From: an uncultured bacterium
GTDB lineage: Bacteria; Bacillota; Clostridia; Oscillospirales; Oscillospiraceae
Direction: 5' to 3'
Length of the DNA stretch: 44,816 nucleotides
Assembly: GCA_949293165.1 (NCBI GenBank)
Contig: CASFCW010000005.1
Span: 9,913-54,728 of the forward strand
The notes beneath the pieces are model-generated. The model was not told the DNA's origin. It searched no databases and saw nothing but the letters and a program-made list of their open reading frames with translations. The position numbers and the translations under genes were made by a program. Positions 1-9,451 of this stretch are shown here, one piece after another. Within the stretch, counting starts at the first letter, position 1. Every line of letters starts with the position of its first letter.

Positions 1-1247
1 TGATCGGTCATCTCCAGCGTGAACCCGTTGAGCAGCTCCTGATCGTTCACCACGTCGCTGAACAGCTTCCCGGTGACGCTGGGCACGGTGACCGCGGCGG
101 TCTGGGGATTGAAGATGCTGGACAGCACGGAGGAGAACATCATGAAGATCAGCACGCAGACGAACAGCAGGATGGCGGCCACCGCGGCGATGATGGGGAC
201 ATTGGCCTTGCCCCCTCCCCGGCGTTCCTCCTCCTGTTCCCGCTCCTCCTCCCGCCGGCGGCGGGGTGGCTGGGCGGCGTGGCTCCGGGCGGACTGGCGC
301 TCCGCCTCCCGGCGGATGGCGCTGCGGGTAACGGAGGTATTCACAACCTGGGTCTTGTCCGCGTCGTCCGGTTCGTCGGCCAGAAAATCCTGGCGGACAT
401 AATCAAAGTTGATGTTGGGGTTCTTCCGGAACTCCTCCAGGTCCGCCAGCATCTCGTCGGCGGAGGAATACCGGTTGTCGGGGTTGGGGGCCATGGCCTT
501 CATGGTGATGGCCTCCAGGGCCTCGGGGATGGTGTCGTCCAGCTCCCGGGGCGACAGGGGGATGGAATTGATGTGCTGAATGGCCACAGACACCGGGGTG
601 TCCCCCTCAAAGGGCAGGCGGCCGGTAATCATCTCATACAGCACCACGCCGGCGGAATACAGGTCAGAACGGGCGTCGATATGGCTGCCCCTGGCCTGCT
701 CCGGGGAGATATAATGCACAGACCCCAGCGCCTCCTGGGTGAGGGTGCTGTGTCCCCCGCTGGCCACCCGGGCGATGCCGAAATCGGCCACCTTCACGCT
801 GCCGTCCCGCAGCACCATGATATTGTGGGGCTTGATGTCCCGGTGGATGATCCCCCGGCTGTGGGCATGGCCCAGGGCCTTGACAATCTGGGTGATGAAG
901 TGCAGCGCCTCCCGCCAGTTGAGCTTGTTCCCCTTGGCCTGCATATATTGCTTCAGCGTAATGCCGTCAATCAGCTCCATGACGATATATTCCAGGTCGG
1001 ATGACCGGCTGACATCATACACCGCCACGATATTGGGGTGGGAGAGCATGGCCACAGCCTGGGATTCATCGTGGAAGCGGCGGCGCAGCTCCGCGTCCTC
1101 GGCCAGGTCCTCCCGCAGGATTTTCACAGCCACCAGGCGGTTGAGCCGGTGGCACCGGGCCTTGTATACCCGGGCCATGCCGCCCACACCGATCTGCTCC
1201 AGAATCTCGTAGCGGTTATCCAGTAATTTACCGATGTATTGATCCAT
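1..1247 (-). CDS. pknB: Ser/Thr protein kinase with PASTA repeats (PknB/PrkC), C-terminus cut by window edge
   Basis: Membrane eukaryotic-type Ser/Thr kinase that senses peptidoglycan fragments and phosphorylates cell-wall, division and translation proteins. Translating from the ATG at 1247 gives a glycine loop (IGVGGMARVYKA, about residues 19-30), the catalytic lysine in VAVKIL (K42), HRDIKPHNIM, DFG and SPEQA motifs, then an Arg/Glu-rich juxtamembrane stretch. A single membrane segment follows (VPIIAAVAAILLFVCVLIF), and the first PASTA repeat begins with VTVPSVTGK. About 415 residues are present; the remaining PASTA repeats lie outside the window. AAGGAGG sits 6 bases before the start. It directly follows its cognate phosphatase (27-base gap), the usual arrangement in Firmicutes. 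Confidence 0.96.
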   Translation of the reverse strand, partial: MDQYIGKLLDNRYEILEQIGVGGMARVYKARCHRLNRLVAVKILREDLAEDAELRRRFHDESQAVAMLSHPNIVAVYDVSRSSDLEYIVMELIDGITLKQYMQAKGNKLNWREALHFITQIVKALGHAHSRGIIHRDIKPHNIMVLRDGSVKVADFGIARVASGGHSTLTQEALGSVHYISPEQARGSHIDARSDLYSAGVVLYEMITGRLPFEGDTPVSVAIQHINSIPLSPRELDDTIPEALEAITMKAMAPNPDNRYSSADEMLADLEEFRKNPNINFDYVRQDFLADEPDDADKTQVVNTSVTRSAIRREAERQSARSHAAQPPRRRREEEREQEEERRGGGKANVPIIAAVAAILLFVCVLIFMMFSSVLSSIFNPQTAAVTVPSVTGKLFSDVVNDQELLNGFTLEMTD

Positions 1248-1274
1248 GGTAAACCTCCTTCTCTGCCGGTATGC

Positions 1275-2000
1275 TCAGCAGCACTGAATCAGCACCGCCG
1301 TCACATTGTCCGGCGCGCCTCGATGCAGCGCGATGTCCAGCAGCCGGTCACAGCAGCTGTCCGGTTCCCCCCCATGAATCACCTCATGGAGGATCTCCTG
1401 GTCAGTAACCTGATTGCTCAGGCCGTCGCTGCACAGGAGCAGATAATCTCCCTTGTCCAGATCCTGGAAGAAGGCGTCCGCCCGCAGATCAGGCTCCGCC
1501 CCCAATGCCCTGGTAATCAGATTCTTATGGGGATGGCTTCTGGCCTGCTCCGGGGTCAGCTCCCCCCGCTGCACCAGATCCTCCACCAGGGAATGATCCC
1601 GGGTGATGCGGGTAATCCCCTCCCGTGGGGAGATGTAATAGGCCCGGCTGTCCCCTTCGTTCAGGATCAGCGCCTGCCGCCCGTCCGTCAAAGCGGCCAC
1701 CAGGGTGGTGCCCATTCCGGAGCAGCGCTCCTCAGCGGCGGCCCGCTGATACACCGCCCGGTTGGCGGCCTCGGCGGCCCGCTCCATACGGACCCGGTCA
1801 GAGGTCTCCTCCTTCGGGTCCATAAAAGTCTGCATGAACACCTCCACCGCCATGGAGCTGGCAATATTGCCCGCCCGGGCGCCGCCCATCCCGTCGCACA
1901 CCAGCGCGACCACCCGGCCGTCTGCCAGGGTCTGCTGGGCGAAGGCGTCCTGATTCTGTTCCCGGATGATTCCCCGGTGGGTGATTCCCCATACGTTCAT
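1275..2000 (-). CDS. prpC: PP2C-family Ser/Thr phosphatase (PrpC/Stp)
   Basis: Metal-dependent phosphatase that reverses PknB phosphorylation in the cytoplasm. The 241-residue length is normal for the family. Metal-binding motifs are in order: NQDAF near residue 17, DGMGGARAG near 37, the GDSRAY motif, CSDGLSNQV, and the C-terminal DNVTAVLI. Its ATG overlaps the stop of rlmN by 4 bases (ATGA), so it is probably translationally coupled to it. It precedes pknB, forming the conserved phosphatase-kinase pair. Confidence 0.97.
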   Translation of the reverse strand: MNVWGITHRGIIREQNQDAFAQQTLADGRVVALVCDGMGGARAGNIASSMAVEVFMQTFMDPKEETSDRVRMERAAEAANRAVYQRAAAEERCSGMGTTLVAALTDGRQALILNEGDSRAYYISPREGITRITRDHSLVEDLVQRGELTPEQARSHPHKNLITRALGAEPDLRADAFFQDLDKGDYLLLCSDGLSNQVTDQEILHEVIHGGEPDSCCDRLLDIALHRGAPDNVTAVLIQCC

Positions 2001-3055
2001 GGAACATCGTCCTCTTTCCTGCCGGAATTCCGGCTTTCTGCCCCCATGGCCTTCCGGCGCAGCTGGCCGCAGGAGGCGTCGATATCGCTGCCCAGGCGGC
2101 GGCGGACCGTCACGGTGACCCCGTGGCTCTCCAGCCGCTTTTGGAAGGCCGCCACGCGGCGGCTGGGCTTCAGCGGGCTCTCCTCCACGTTGTTCAGCGG
2201 AATCAAATTCACGTGGCCGGGAGTCCCCTTCAACAGCCGGGCCAGCAGGTCGGCCTGCCAGTCGGCGTCGTTTACGCCGTCAATCATAGCGTACTCATAG
2301 GAGATCCGCCGCCCGGTGGTTTCAAAATACCGCCGGCAGCTCTCCATCAGTCTGTCCACACCCACACTCCGGTTGACCGGCATGATCCGGGAGCGGGTCT
2401 CGTCATCCGGGGCGTGGAGGGATACAGACAGGGTCAATTGTAACCCATATCCGGCCAATTTGTCAATTTGATCTACCAGACCGCAGGTGGACAGGGAGAT
2501 ATGGCGCATGCCGATGTTCAGGCCCTCCGGATGGTTGACCAGCTTCAAAAAGGTCAGCACCGTGTCAAAATTGTCCAGCGGCTCCCCAATGCCCATGAGC
2601 ACGATATTGGACACCTGGGCCCCGCTGTCCAGCTGGGTGAACAGCACCTGGTCGATCATCTCCCCCGGCGTCAGGTCCCGCACCTTCCCCGCCAGGGTGG
2701 AGGCGCAGAAGGCGCAGCCCATGCGGCAGCCCACCTGGCAGGAGATGCAGACGGTGTTGCCGTGCTTGTAGCGCATGAGCACCGTCTCAATGCAGTTGCC
2801 GTCGGCCAGCTCCCACAGGTACTTGATGGTGCCGTCCAGCCTGGATTCCTGCTTCCGGGCCACCTTGGGCGGGGCCAGCAGGCACTCGCTTTTCAGCTTT
2901 TCCCGCAGGTTTTTGGACAGGTCGGACATCTGGTCGAAGGAGGTCACCCCCCGGTACAGCCAGTGAAAGATCTGTTTGGCCCGGAAGGCGGGCTCCCCCC
3001 GGTCCTTCAGCCAGGCGGTCAGCTCCTCCAGCGTCATGGATTTGATGTCGGTCAA
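1997..3055 (-). CDS. rlmN: Dual-specificity 23S rRNA/tRNA adenine C2-methyltransferase RlmN
   Basis: Radical-SAM enzyme that methylates C2 of A2503 in 23S rRNA and A37 in some tRNAs. The radical-SAM cluster motif is visible as CRMGCAFC (CX3CX2C). The S-adenosylmethionine-binding GEPLDN motif follows, and the C-terminal DIDASCGQL carries the methyl-transfer cysteine. Length 352 aa is typical. The start overlaps rsmB's stop by 4 bases and the stop overlaps prpC's start by 4 bases, so three genes are translationally linked. Confidence 0.97.
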   Translation of the reverse strand: MTDIKSMTLEELTAWLKDRGEPAFRAKQIFHWLYRGVTSFDQMSDLSKNLREKLKSECLLAPPKVARKQESRLDGTIKYLWELADGNCIETVLMRYKHGNTVCISCQVGCRMGCAFCASTLAGKVRDLTPGEMIDQVLFTQLDSGAQVSNIVLMGIGEPLDNFDTVLTFLKLVNHPEGLNIGMRHISLSTCGLVDQIDKLAGYGLQLTLSVSLHAPDDETRSRIMPVNRSVGVDRLMESCRRYFETTGRRISYEYAMIDGVNDADWQADLLARLLKGTPGHVNLIPLNNVEESPLKPSRRVAAFQKRLESHGVTVTVRRRLGSDIDASCGQLRRKAMGAESRNSGRKEDDVP

Positions 3056-4386
3056 GGAGATCCATCCTTTCGCAGCTTGCAGATGTAAAAGCCGTCCGTA
3101 TCATGGACGTGGGGCCAGAGGGTGATCTGCCCCTCCGGCACCGCCCCGGCAGGCCCGGGCAGGACAAACCCCTCCCGGACGAACTCCGGATGGGCCGCCA
3201 GGAAGCCCTCCGTCACCGCCTGGTTTTCCCGGGTCAGAATGGTGCAGGTGGAATAGAGCAGCGTGCCGCCGGGGCGGACGTACCGGCTCACATTTTCCAA
3301 AATCGCCTGCTGGACAGCGGGCAGGCCCTCCATAGGGGCAGGGTCCTTGTACCGGATGTCCGGCTTTTTCCGAATCACGCCCAGGCCGGAGCAGGGCACG
3401 TCGGCAAACACCAGATCAAAGGCGCCCTCCCATTCCGGCCGGAAGGTCCGACCGTCGGCGGTGACCGCCTTCACGGCGGACAGGCCCAGCCGCTGGGCGC
3501 CCTTGGCGATCAGCGTTTTTTTGTGGGGATGAATGTCGCAGGAGACCACCTCCCCCTGGTTTCCCATCTGGATGGCCAGGGCGAAGGACTTCCCCCCCGG
3601 CGCGGCGCAGGCGTCCAGCACCCGCATACCGGGCTCAGCCCCGGAGGCCATGGCCGCCAGCCGGGAGGCCGGGTCCTGGATATAGAAGAGCCCCTGCTGA
3701 AAGGGCTCCAGCTGTTCCAGGTTCCCGCTTTTGGACAGCACCAGGCAGCCGGCCAGCCAGGGATGGGGCTCCGCCCCCACCCCCGCCCGCTCCAGCTGCT
3801 GAATCAATTCCGCCGGAGCAATCTTTCCGGTGTTCACCATGGCGGTGATGGGGGGCTGGCTGTTGTTGGCCCGGAGGCAGGCGGCCGCCCCCTCCTCCCC
3901 CAGCTGCTCCATCAGCGCCTCCACCAGCCAGGCCGGGTGGCTGTACAGGATCTCATAATAGGCCACGGGATCCTCCTGGGGGATGGTGGGCAGCTGGTTC
4001 AGGTTCCGCTGGAGGCTGCGGAGGATGCCGTTGACCATCCCCGCCGCCCTGGGATTTTTGCAGTGGGCCTTGGTCATGGCCACGGAGCGGTCCACCGCCG
4101 CGCTGGGCGGAATCCGGCTGAGGAACAGCATCTGGTAAAGGCCCAGCCGCAGGGCCTGGAGCACCTTCCCCTCCAGCCGTGCCAGGGGGATGTTGGAAAA
4201 CTTGCTGAGATAGAAGTCCAGCAGCAGCTTCTGCTGCAGCACGCCGAAGCACAGCTGGGTGGCAAGGGCCGCGTCCCGGCTGTCCAGCCCGGCGGCGGCA
4301 ATCTGCCGCTTCAATATGCCGTCCGACCACCCGCCCTGGCGCTCACAGGCGTTCAGGGTGAGCAGCGCCGTCTCTCTGGCATCCAT
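3052..4386 (-). CDS. rsmB: 16S rRNA (cytosine-967-C5)-methyltransferase RsmB
   Basis: Methylates C967 of 16S rRNA using S-adenosylmethionine. The N-terminal ~130 residues form the NusB-like RNA-binding domain (it begins MDARETALLTLN). The Rossmann methyltransferase part shows motif I DACAAPGGKS, motif IV ADVPCSGLG and motif VI STCTILTREN, with the two cysteines typical of m5C enzymes. Length 444 aa matches the family. GGGGAG lies before the ATG. It follows fmt by 41 bases, the common fmt-rsmB order. Confidence 0.96.
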   Translation of the reverse strand: MDARETALLTLNACERQGGWSDGILKRQIAAAGLDSRDAALATQLCFGVLQQKLLLDFYLSKFSNIPLARLEGKVLQALRLGLYQMLFLSRIPPSAAVDRSVAMTKAHCKNPRAAGMVNGILRSLQRNLNQLPTIPQEDPVAYYEILYSHPAWLVEALMEQLGEEGAAACLRANNSQPPITAMVNTGKIAPAELIQQLERAGVGAEPHPWLAGCLVLSKSGNLEQLEPFQQGLFYIQDPASRLAAMASGAEPGMRVLDACAAPGGKSFALAIQMGNQGEVVSCDIHPHKKTLIAKGAQRLGLSAVKAVTADGRTFRPEWEGAFDLVFADVPCSGLGVIRKKPDIRYKDPAPMEGLPAVQQAILENVSRYVRPGGTLLYSTCTILTRENQAVTEGFLAAHPEFVREGFVLPGPAGAVPEGQITLWPHVHDTDGFYICKLRKDGSP

Positions 4387-4427
4387 CGTTCTCCCCTCAT
4401 TTCTCCCAAAAATGCCGGCCCGCCGGA

Positions 4428-5354
4428 TCAGTCCGGCTCCACCGGATGGCCCCGCAGATAATCCCCGGCTGTCATCCGCCGGGACCCAGGCGCCTGAAGC
4501 TCTGTAATGCGAAGTACCTTGCCATCTCCGCAGGCCACGTCAATGCCGTCCTTCCCGGCGGCCACAATGGCGCCGGGGGCCTTGCCCGTGGTCAGCTCGG
4601 GGCAGCAGGAGGCATACACCTTTACTGTCTGGCCGCCCAACCGGTCAGTGGACGCGGCTGGCCAGGGAGTCAGGCCCCGGATCTGGTTGTGGATCTCCCG
4701 GGCGGGACGGCTCCAGTCAATGGGGCTGAGGGCCCGGGACAGCATGGGGGCAAAGGTAGCCTGGCTGGAATCCTGGGGGATTCTGGGGGCGGTACCGGCG
4801 GCAATCTCCTCCACCACCTGCACCACCAGCGCCCCGCCCATGGCGGCCAGCCGGTCGTGGACCTGCTCCACCGTCTCATCCGGGTCAATGGGGGTGCTGG
4901 CCTGGCGGATGATGTCGCCGGCATCCAGCTCCTGGGCCATGTGCATAATGGTCACGCCGGTCTCCTCCTCCCCGTGGATTACCGCCCAGTGGATGGGGGC
5001 CGCCCCCCGATACTTGGGCAGGAGGGAGGAGTGGACATTGATACATCCCTTGGGGGGCAGAGCCAGGATCTCCTCCGGCAGAATCCGCCCATAGGCAGCC
5101 ACCACGATCAGCTCCGGCTCCAGCTCTTTCAACTGGGCCAGGGCCTGGCCGTCCCGCAGGGTGGTGGGCTGGAACACAGGGATGTTGCGCGCCAGGGCCG
5201 CCCGCTTCACCGGCGGGGCCTGGAGCTTATTCTGGTGGCGGCCCACCGGCTTATCCGGCTGGCAGAACACGCCGCATACCTGGTGCCCCCCGGCTGCCAG
5301 GCTCTCCAGGGAGGGAACGGCAAAGTCGGGGGTACCCATAAAGACGATTCTCAC
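4428..5354 (-). CDS. fmt: Methionyl-tRNA formyltransferase
   Basis: Formylates Met-tRNAfMet with 10-formyl-tetrahydrofolate for translation initiation. The protein opens with MRIVFMGTPDFAVPSL. It carries the signature HSSLLPKYRGAAPIHWA with the catalytic Asn/His region, then GVTIMHMAQELDAGDI, and ends with the C-terminal tRNA-binding barrel (residues ~205-308). Length 308 aa is usual. Its ATG overlaps the def stop by 4 bases, pairing formylation with deformylation. Confidence 0.97.
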   Translation of the reverse strand: MRIVFMGTPDFAVPSLESLAAGGHQVCGVFCQPDKPVGRHQNKLQAPPVKRAALARNIPVFQPTTLRDGQALAQLKELEPELIVVAAYGRILPEEILALPPKGCINVHSSLLPKYRGAAPIHWAVIHGEEETGVTIMHMAQELDAGDIIRQASTPIDPDETVEQVHDRLAAMGGALVVQVVEEIAAGTAPRIPQDSSQATFAPMLSRALSPIDWSRPAREIHNQIRGLTPWPAASTDRLGGQTVKVYASCCPELTTGKAPGAIVAAGKDGIDVACGDGKVLRITELQAPGSRRMTAGDYLRGHPVEPD

Positions 5355-5851
5355 GGCAGGTCGTCCTCCTCTTCCTCCATCATCTGCTCCATCTCCTCGT
5401 TGGTATACAGCCGGTCACACAGCTGGCTGTACAGCTGCCCCTCCAAATGGGCCAGCTCGTGGCAGAAGCACCGGGCGGTCAGCCCCCGGCCCTCCCGCTC
5501 AAACAGGTTGCCGTTGCGGTCGTAAGCCCGCACCTTCACCCACTCCGGGCGCTTGACGATGCCCCACAGGTTGGGCACGGACAGGCAGCCCTCCAGCCCC
5601 TCCTGCTCCCCGGCCTGGTCAATGATCTCCGGATTGACCAGCTCCAGCACCTCGTCGTCCTCGGTAATGACAATCACCGCCCGGCGGAGAATGCCGATCT
5701 GGGGTGCGGCCAGCCCAACCCCGTTGGCCTGGGCCAGGGTATCCTTCAGGTCGTCCAGCAGGTCCCACAGCCTCTGGTCAAATTGGGTGACGGGGTGGCA
5801 TTTCTTTTCCAGAACGGGGTCGCCCCGTTTGATAATGGTACGCACAGACAT
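5351..5851 (-). CDS. def: Peptide deformylase
   Basis: Metalloenzyme that removes the N-formyl group from nascent proteins. Three family motifs are present: GVGLAAPQIG, EGCLSV (metal cysteine) and HELAHLEG (metal histidines and catalytic glutamate). An open frame extends 11 codons further upstream, but AAGGAGG is 8 bases before the ATG at 5851, so MSVRTIIKRG is the likely start (166 aa). Motif 3 has Ala where most bacterial enzymes have Asp (HExDH); the metal ligands themselves are intact. Confidence 0.95.
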   Translation of the reverse strand: MSVRTIIKRGDPVLEKKCHPVTQFDQRLWDLLDDLKDTLAQANGVGLAAPQIGILRRAVIVITEDDEVLELVNPEIIDQAGEQEGLEGCLSVPNLWGIVKRPEWVKVRAYDRNGNLFEREGRGLTARCFCHELAHLEGQLYSQLCDRLYTNEEMEQMMEEEEDDLP

Positions 5852-5880
5852 GTTTGTTTCCTCCTTCATCGCTCTCCCCG

Positions 5881-8340
5881 TCAATAGGGGTTAAGATCGG
5901 CATACATGGAAATGCCCTTGTTTTCCCGCTCCGACTGGGCCCAGCTCAACGTCCGGGCCAGCAGGCGGCGCACCGGGCGGGTATCGGCCGTATTCAGGGT
6001 CAGCCGGTAGCGGTAGCGGTTGTTCACCTTAGCCACCGGCGCGGGGGCAGGGCCCAGCAGCCTCCACTCCTGGTTGATCTCCCGCAGCCCCCACTCCAGG
6101 GCCTGGCGCAGGCGCATACAGGCCCGAAGCACGCCTCCCTCGTCCTCCCCGGACAAGGTGATAAACAGCAAATCCAAAAAAGGGGGGTCCCGCCGCAGCC
6201 TGCGCAGCAGGATTTCACTTTCATAAAACCGGTCGTAATCCTGCCGGGCGGAAAAGCGGATCACATCGTGCTCCGGCGTATAGGTCTGGATCACCGCCCG
6301 GCCCAGCTTATCCCCCCGCCCGGCCCGGCCCACCACCTGGGTCAGCAGGGAAAAGGTGCGCTCCCCCGCCCGAAAATCATCCACATACAGGGACTGGTCG
6401 GCCAGGATCACCCCTACCAGGGTGACGTTTTCAAAATCCAGGCCCTTCGCCACCATCTGGGTCCCCACCAGAATGGGCACGTTTTTGGTCCGGAATTCCT
6501 CCAAAATGGTCTCGTGGGACCGGGTGGCGGTGACGGTATCCGTGTCCATCCGCAGCACGGGGACGCCGGGGAACCGCTCCCGCAGCTCCTCCTCCACCCG
6601 CTGGGTGCCCGCCCCGATAAAGTTCAGCTTCCCGCCGCAGGCGGGGCACCGGGGCGGCAGCGGCTGGGAATGGCCGCAGTAGTGGCACATCAGCCGCCCG
6701 TTGGCCGAGTGGTAGGTCAGCTTCACCGAGCACCGGGGGCACTGGGGCACCTCCCCGCACTCCCCGCAGGACACCATGCGGCTGGCCCCCCGGCGGTTAA
6801 GGAACAGGATGGTCTGCTCCCCACGCTCCAGGTTGCCGGCAATCTCCTCCTGCAGGGGGCGGCTGAGGCAGCCGCCGTTGCCGGCGCGAAGCTCCTCCTT
6901 CATGTCCACCACCTGCACCTGGGGCAGGGCCCGGCGGTTATACCGCTGGGACAGGGTGAACAGGTGGTAAACCCCCGCCCTGGCCTGGTACATGGATTCC
7001 ACAGACGGCGTGGCCGAGCCCAGCACCAGCAGGGCCTTATTCTGCACACAGCGGTACTTGGCAATCTCCCTGGCGTGGTACCGGGGCGTGTTCTCCGATT
7101 TATAGCTGCCCTCCTGCTCCTCATCCAGGATCATCAGGCCCAGGTTGGGCACGGGGGCAAACACCGCCGAGCGGGTGCCGATGACCACAGGGGCTTCCCC
7201 CCGTTTGGCCCGCTTCCATTCATCGTACCGCTCCCCAGCCCGGAGGGAGCTGTGCAGCACCGCCACCGAGGAGCCGAACTGCCCGGCAAAAATCCGCAGC
7301 AGCTGGGGGGTTAGGGCAATTTCCGGCACCAGAATCACCGCGCTTTTCCCCCGGGCCAGGGTCTCCTGGATCAGGCGGATATAGACCTGGGTCTTTCCGC
7401 TGCCGGTAACGCCGTACAGCAGGGCGGCGGCCGATTCCCCCGTCTGGCACAGCTGGTTCAGGCCGGAAAAGGCCGCCTGCTGCTCCCGGTTCAGCTCCAC
7501 CGGCGGGGCGGGAGGCACATCGGCCAGGGAAACCCGGCGCAGCACCTCCTGCCGCTCTATGGTGAGGATTCCGCTTTTCTCCAGGGAGCCCAAGGTCTTG
7601 GGGGAGGCGCCGGTGAAATAGCACAGCTCCTTGCAGGAGGCGGCGCCCAGCTGGCAGAGCAGCTCCGTCACCGCATAGCGAAGCGGCGCTGTCCTGCGCC
7701 GCGGGGCGACCAGAGACATGGCCTCCTCCGCCGGCATGGCCAGCACCGCGAGTTTTTCCGTTTTATCGCCAATCCCCCGCTGGGCGCTGGTGACCAGCTT
7801 TGCCACGCCTCCGTCCACAAGCTGGCGGATGGCGGGGTTGGGGTCCCGGGTTCCAAAGGCGGCCCGGATCTGCTCCAGATCCCCCTGTCCGCCCCAGTTC
7901 AGCAGCAGCTGCACCAGGTGGAGGGCGGCCGCGCTGCCCCCGGCAGCCCGCTCCGCCTGCTCCCGGCCCACGCCAGGCAGGAGGGTCAGGCAGTCCCGCA
8001 GGGCGTAGTACAGCCCGGCGGGCAGCATGGCCTTCACCCCGTCGTACACCGTGCAGAAGTACCGCTCCCGCATCCACAGGGCCAGCCGCAGCGCCTGCTC
8101 GTCCAGCACCGGCTCCTCGTCCAGGGCGGCAATCACCGATTTCAGCCCATCCACCGGCCGGCCGGCCCGGAGGGCCAGCACCATGCCGTCAGAGCCCCGG
8201 TTGCCCTGGCCGAAGGGCACCAGCACCCGCATTCCAGGCCGGAGGCGCGCCTCCAGCTCCGGGGGCACCCGGTAATCGTAGGGCTTGTCAATGGCGTACA
8301 CCGCCCTGGACAGGGCGATTTTTGCCACCACGCCGTCCAT
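5881..8340 (-). CDS. priA: Primosomal protein N' (replication restart helicase PriA)
   Basis: Superfamily-2 helicase that reloads the replisome at stalled forks. In order: an N-terminal DNA-binding domain (YAIDKPYDYRVP); Walker A GVTGSGKT; a DEAH-type box reading LDEEQEGSYK (DEEQ rather than DEEH); paired zinc-binding cysteines (CGECGEVPQCPRC, CHYCG, CPACGG); and helicase motif VI QVVGRAGRG. Length 819 aa is complete. It sits between rpoZ and def, the usual Firmicute order gmk-rpoZ-priA-def-fmt-rsmB. Confidence 0.97.
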   Translation of the reverse strand: MDGVVAKIALSRAVYAIDKPYDYRVPPELEARLRPGMRVLVPFGQGNRGSDGMVLALRAGRPVDGLKSVIAALDEEPVLDEQALRLALWMRERYFCTVYDGVKAMLPAGLYYALRDCLTLLPGVGREQAERAAGGSAAALHLVQLLLNWGGQGDLEQIRAAFGTRDPNPAIRQLVDGGVAKLVTSAQRGIGDKTEKLAVLAMPAEEAMSLVAPRRRTAPLRYAVTELLCQLGAASCKELCYFTGASPKTLGSLEKSGILTIERQEVLRRVSLADVPPAPPVELNREQQAAFSGLNQLCQTGESAAALLYGVTGSGKTQVYIRLIQETLARGKSAVILVPEIALTPQLLRIFAGQFGSSVAVLHSSLRAGERYDEWKRAKRGEAPVVIGTRSAVFAPVPNLGLMILDEEQEGSYKSENTPRYHAREIAKYRCVQNKALLVLGSATPSVESMYQARAGVYHLFTLSQRYNRRALPQVQVVDMKEELRAGNGGCLSRPLQEEIAGNLERGEQTILFLNRRGASRMVSCGECGEVPQCPRCSVKLTYHSANGRLMCHYCGHSQPLPPRCPACGGKLNFIGAGTQRVEEELRERFPGVPVLRMDTDTVTATRSHETILEEFRTKNVPILVGTQMVAKGLDFENVTLVGVILADQSLYVDDFRAGERTFSLLTQVVGRAGRGDKLGRAVIQTYTPEHDVIRFSARQDYDRFYESEILLRRLRRDPPFLDLLFITLSGEDEGGVLRACMRLRQALEWGLREINQEWRLLGPAPAPVAKVNNRYRYRLTLNTADTRPVRRLLARTLSWAQSERENKGISMYADLNPY

Positions 8341-8358
8341 AGCCGGCCCTCCCTCCGG

Positions 8359-8559
8359 TTACTCCTGCTGCAGGCGCTCGTCCAGCTTGCCGTCGGCCAC
8401 CTCACGGATGGCGATGCTCACCGACTTCTCCTCCAGGGGTTCACCCGCCAGCTCCGCCTCGTTGGCGATTTCCCGGGCCCGGCAGGCCACCACGTTCACC
8501 AGCTGGTAGCGGCTGGGCACCTTCTTCAGCAGGTCTTTCATCGCAGGATACAGCATCAT
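8359..8559 (-). CDS. rpoZ: RNA polymerase omega subunit
   Basis: Small subunit that helps fold and assemble the beta-prime subunit. The 66-residue product reads KKVPSRYQLVNVVACRAREI then EKSVSIAIREVADGKL, both characteristic of omega. The ATG overlaps the gmk stop by 4 bases; AAGGAG inside the gmk end is 10 bases before it. Confidence 0.95.
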   Translation of the reverse strand: MMLYPAMKDLLKKVPSRYQLVNVVACRAREIANEAELAGEPLEEKSVSIAIREVADGKLDERLQQE

Positions 8560-9173
8560 AGCGCAAAAACTCCTTTATAAATCATTTCCCGGTTTTTCAC
8601 CCGGCACTGGGCCGCGGTGAGGATGGCCTCAATCTCCGCAACCGCGTTGGATACCTTATCGTTGATGACCAGATAGTCATAGTTGGGAATCTGGACAGAT
8701 TCCTCCCTGGCCTTCGCCAGACGCCCGGCGATGACCTCCTCGCTGTCCGTGTGCCGGCCGTGGAGGCGGCGGGACAGCTCCTCAAAGGAGGGCGGGATGA
8801 TGAAAATAAACAAAGCGTCAGGGCAGCGGGCACGCACCTTCGCCGCGCCCTGTACCTCAATATCCAGCAGCACGTCCACCCCGGCCTCCAGCTTCTCCTC
8901 AATGGCCTTCATGGAGGTGCCGTAGTAATTGTTGACGTATTCCGCGTATTCCAGCAGCTCGTCCCGGGCAATCATCCCCTCAAATTCCTCCCGGGTGACG
9001 AAGTTGTAGTTCACCCCGTCCTGCTCCCCTACCCGGGGAGGCCGGGTGGTGTAGGAAACGGAAAAATAGATGTTCTTTCTCTGGGAGAACAGCTCGGCAA
9101 TGACCGTGCTCTTTCCCACCCCGGAGGGGCCGGAAAGGACGATGAGCTGTCCCCGCTGTTTGCCACGATTCAT
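8556..9173 (-). CDS. gmk: Guanylate kinase
   Basis: Phosphorylates GMP to GDP with ATP. It shows Walker [10 protein letters not shown] at residues 14-22, the GMP-binding region [11 protein letters not shown], and the lid region near residues 130-150. Length 205 aa is normal. A strong AGGAGGAAG precedes the ATG. Stop and start overlap rpoZ and remA by 4 bases each. Confidence 0.97.
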   Translation of the reverse strand: MNRGKQRGQLIVLSGPSGVGKSTVIAELFSQRKNIYFSVSYTTRPPRVGEQDGVNYNFVTREEFEGMIARDELLEYAEYVNNYYGTSMKAIEEKLEAGVDVLLDIEVQGAAKVRARCPDALFIFIIPPSFEELSRRLHGRHTDSEEVIAGRLAKAREESVQIPNYDYLVINDKVSNAVAEIEAILTAAQCRVKNREMIYKGVFAL

Positions 9174-9451
9174 GTATCTTCCTCCTCCGGGCCGTCCCCT
9201 TCGCCGGACAGCCTGCCGGCCACCGTCTCCGGCGTCAGCGCCGACAAAACCAGGTGGTCGTTGTCCATAACCAGTACGCAGCGGGTGCGCCGTCCATAGG
9301 ACGCGTCAATCAGGGTGCGCTGCTCCCTGGCCTCCTGTACCATACGCTTGATAGGCGCTGAATCCGGGCTGACAATGGCAATCAGCCGGTGGGCGGAGAT
9401 CAGGTTTCCGAACCCGATGTTCAGCAGCTTGATATCTGTCCCCTTACTCAA
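9170..9451 (-). CDS. remA: RemA-type extracellular matrix regulator (DUF370)
   Basis: Homologues are DNA-binding activators of biofilm-matrix and osmoprotection genes in Bacillus. The core [28 protein letters not shown] and [10 protein letters not shown] matches RemA closely. The family N-terminus aligns just before [10 protein letters not shown], and no ATG or GTG is available there. The best start is TTG at 9451, within the last codons of yicC (8-base overlap), with a weak GGAG upstream, giving 93 aa. The longer reading frame upstream is antisense-like and does not match the family. Confidence 0.9.
   Translation of the reverse strand: MSKGTDIKLLNIGFGNLISAHRLIAIVSPDSAPIKRMVQEAREQRTLIDASYGRRTRCVLVMDNDHLVLSALTPETVAGRLSGEGDGPEEEDT

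Noticed and set aside
5854..7314. A 486-codon plus-strand open frame opposite priA
   Set aside because: Low-complexity Gly/Pro/His/Gln composition, no ribosome site, and it mirrors priA codons.
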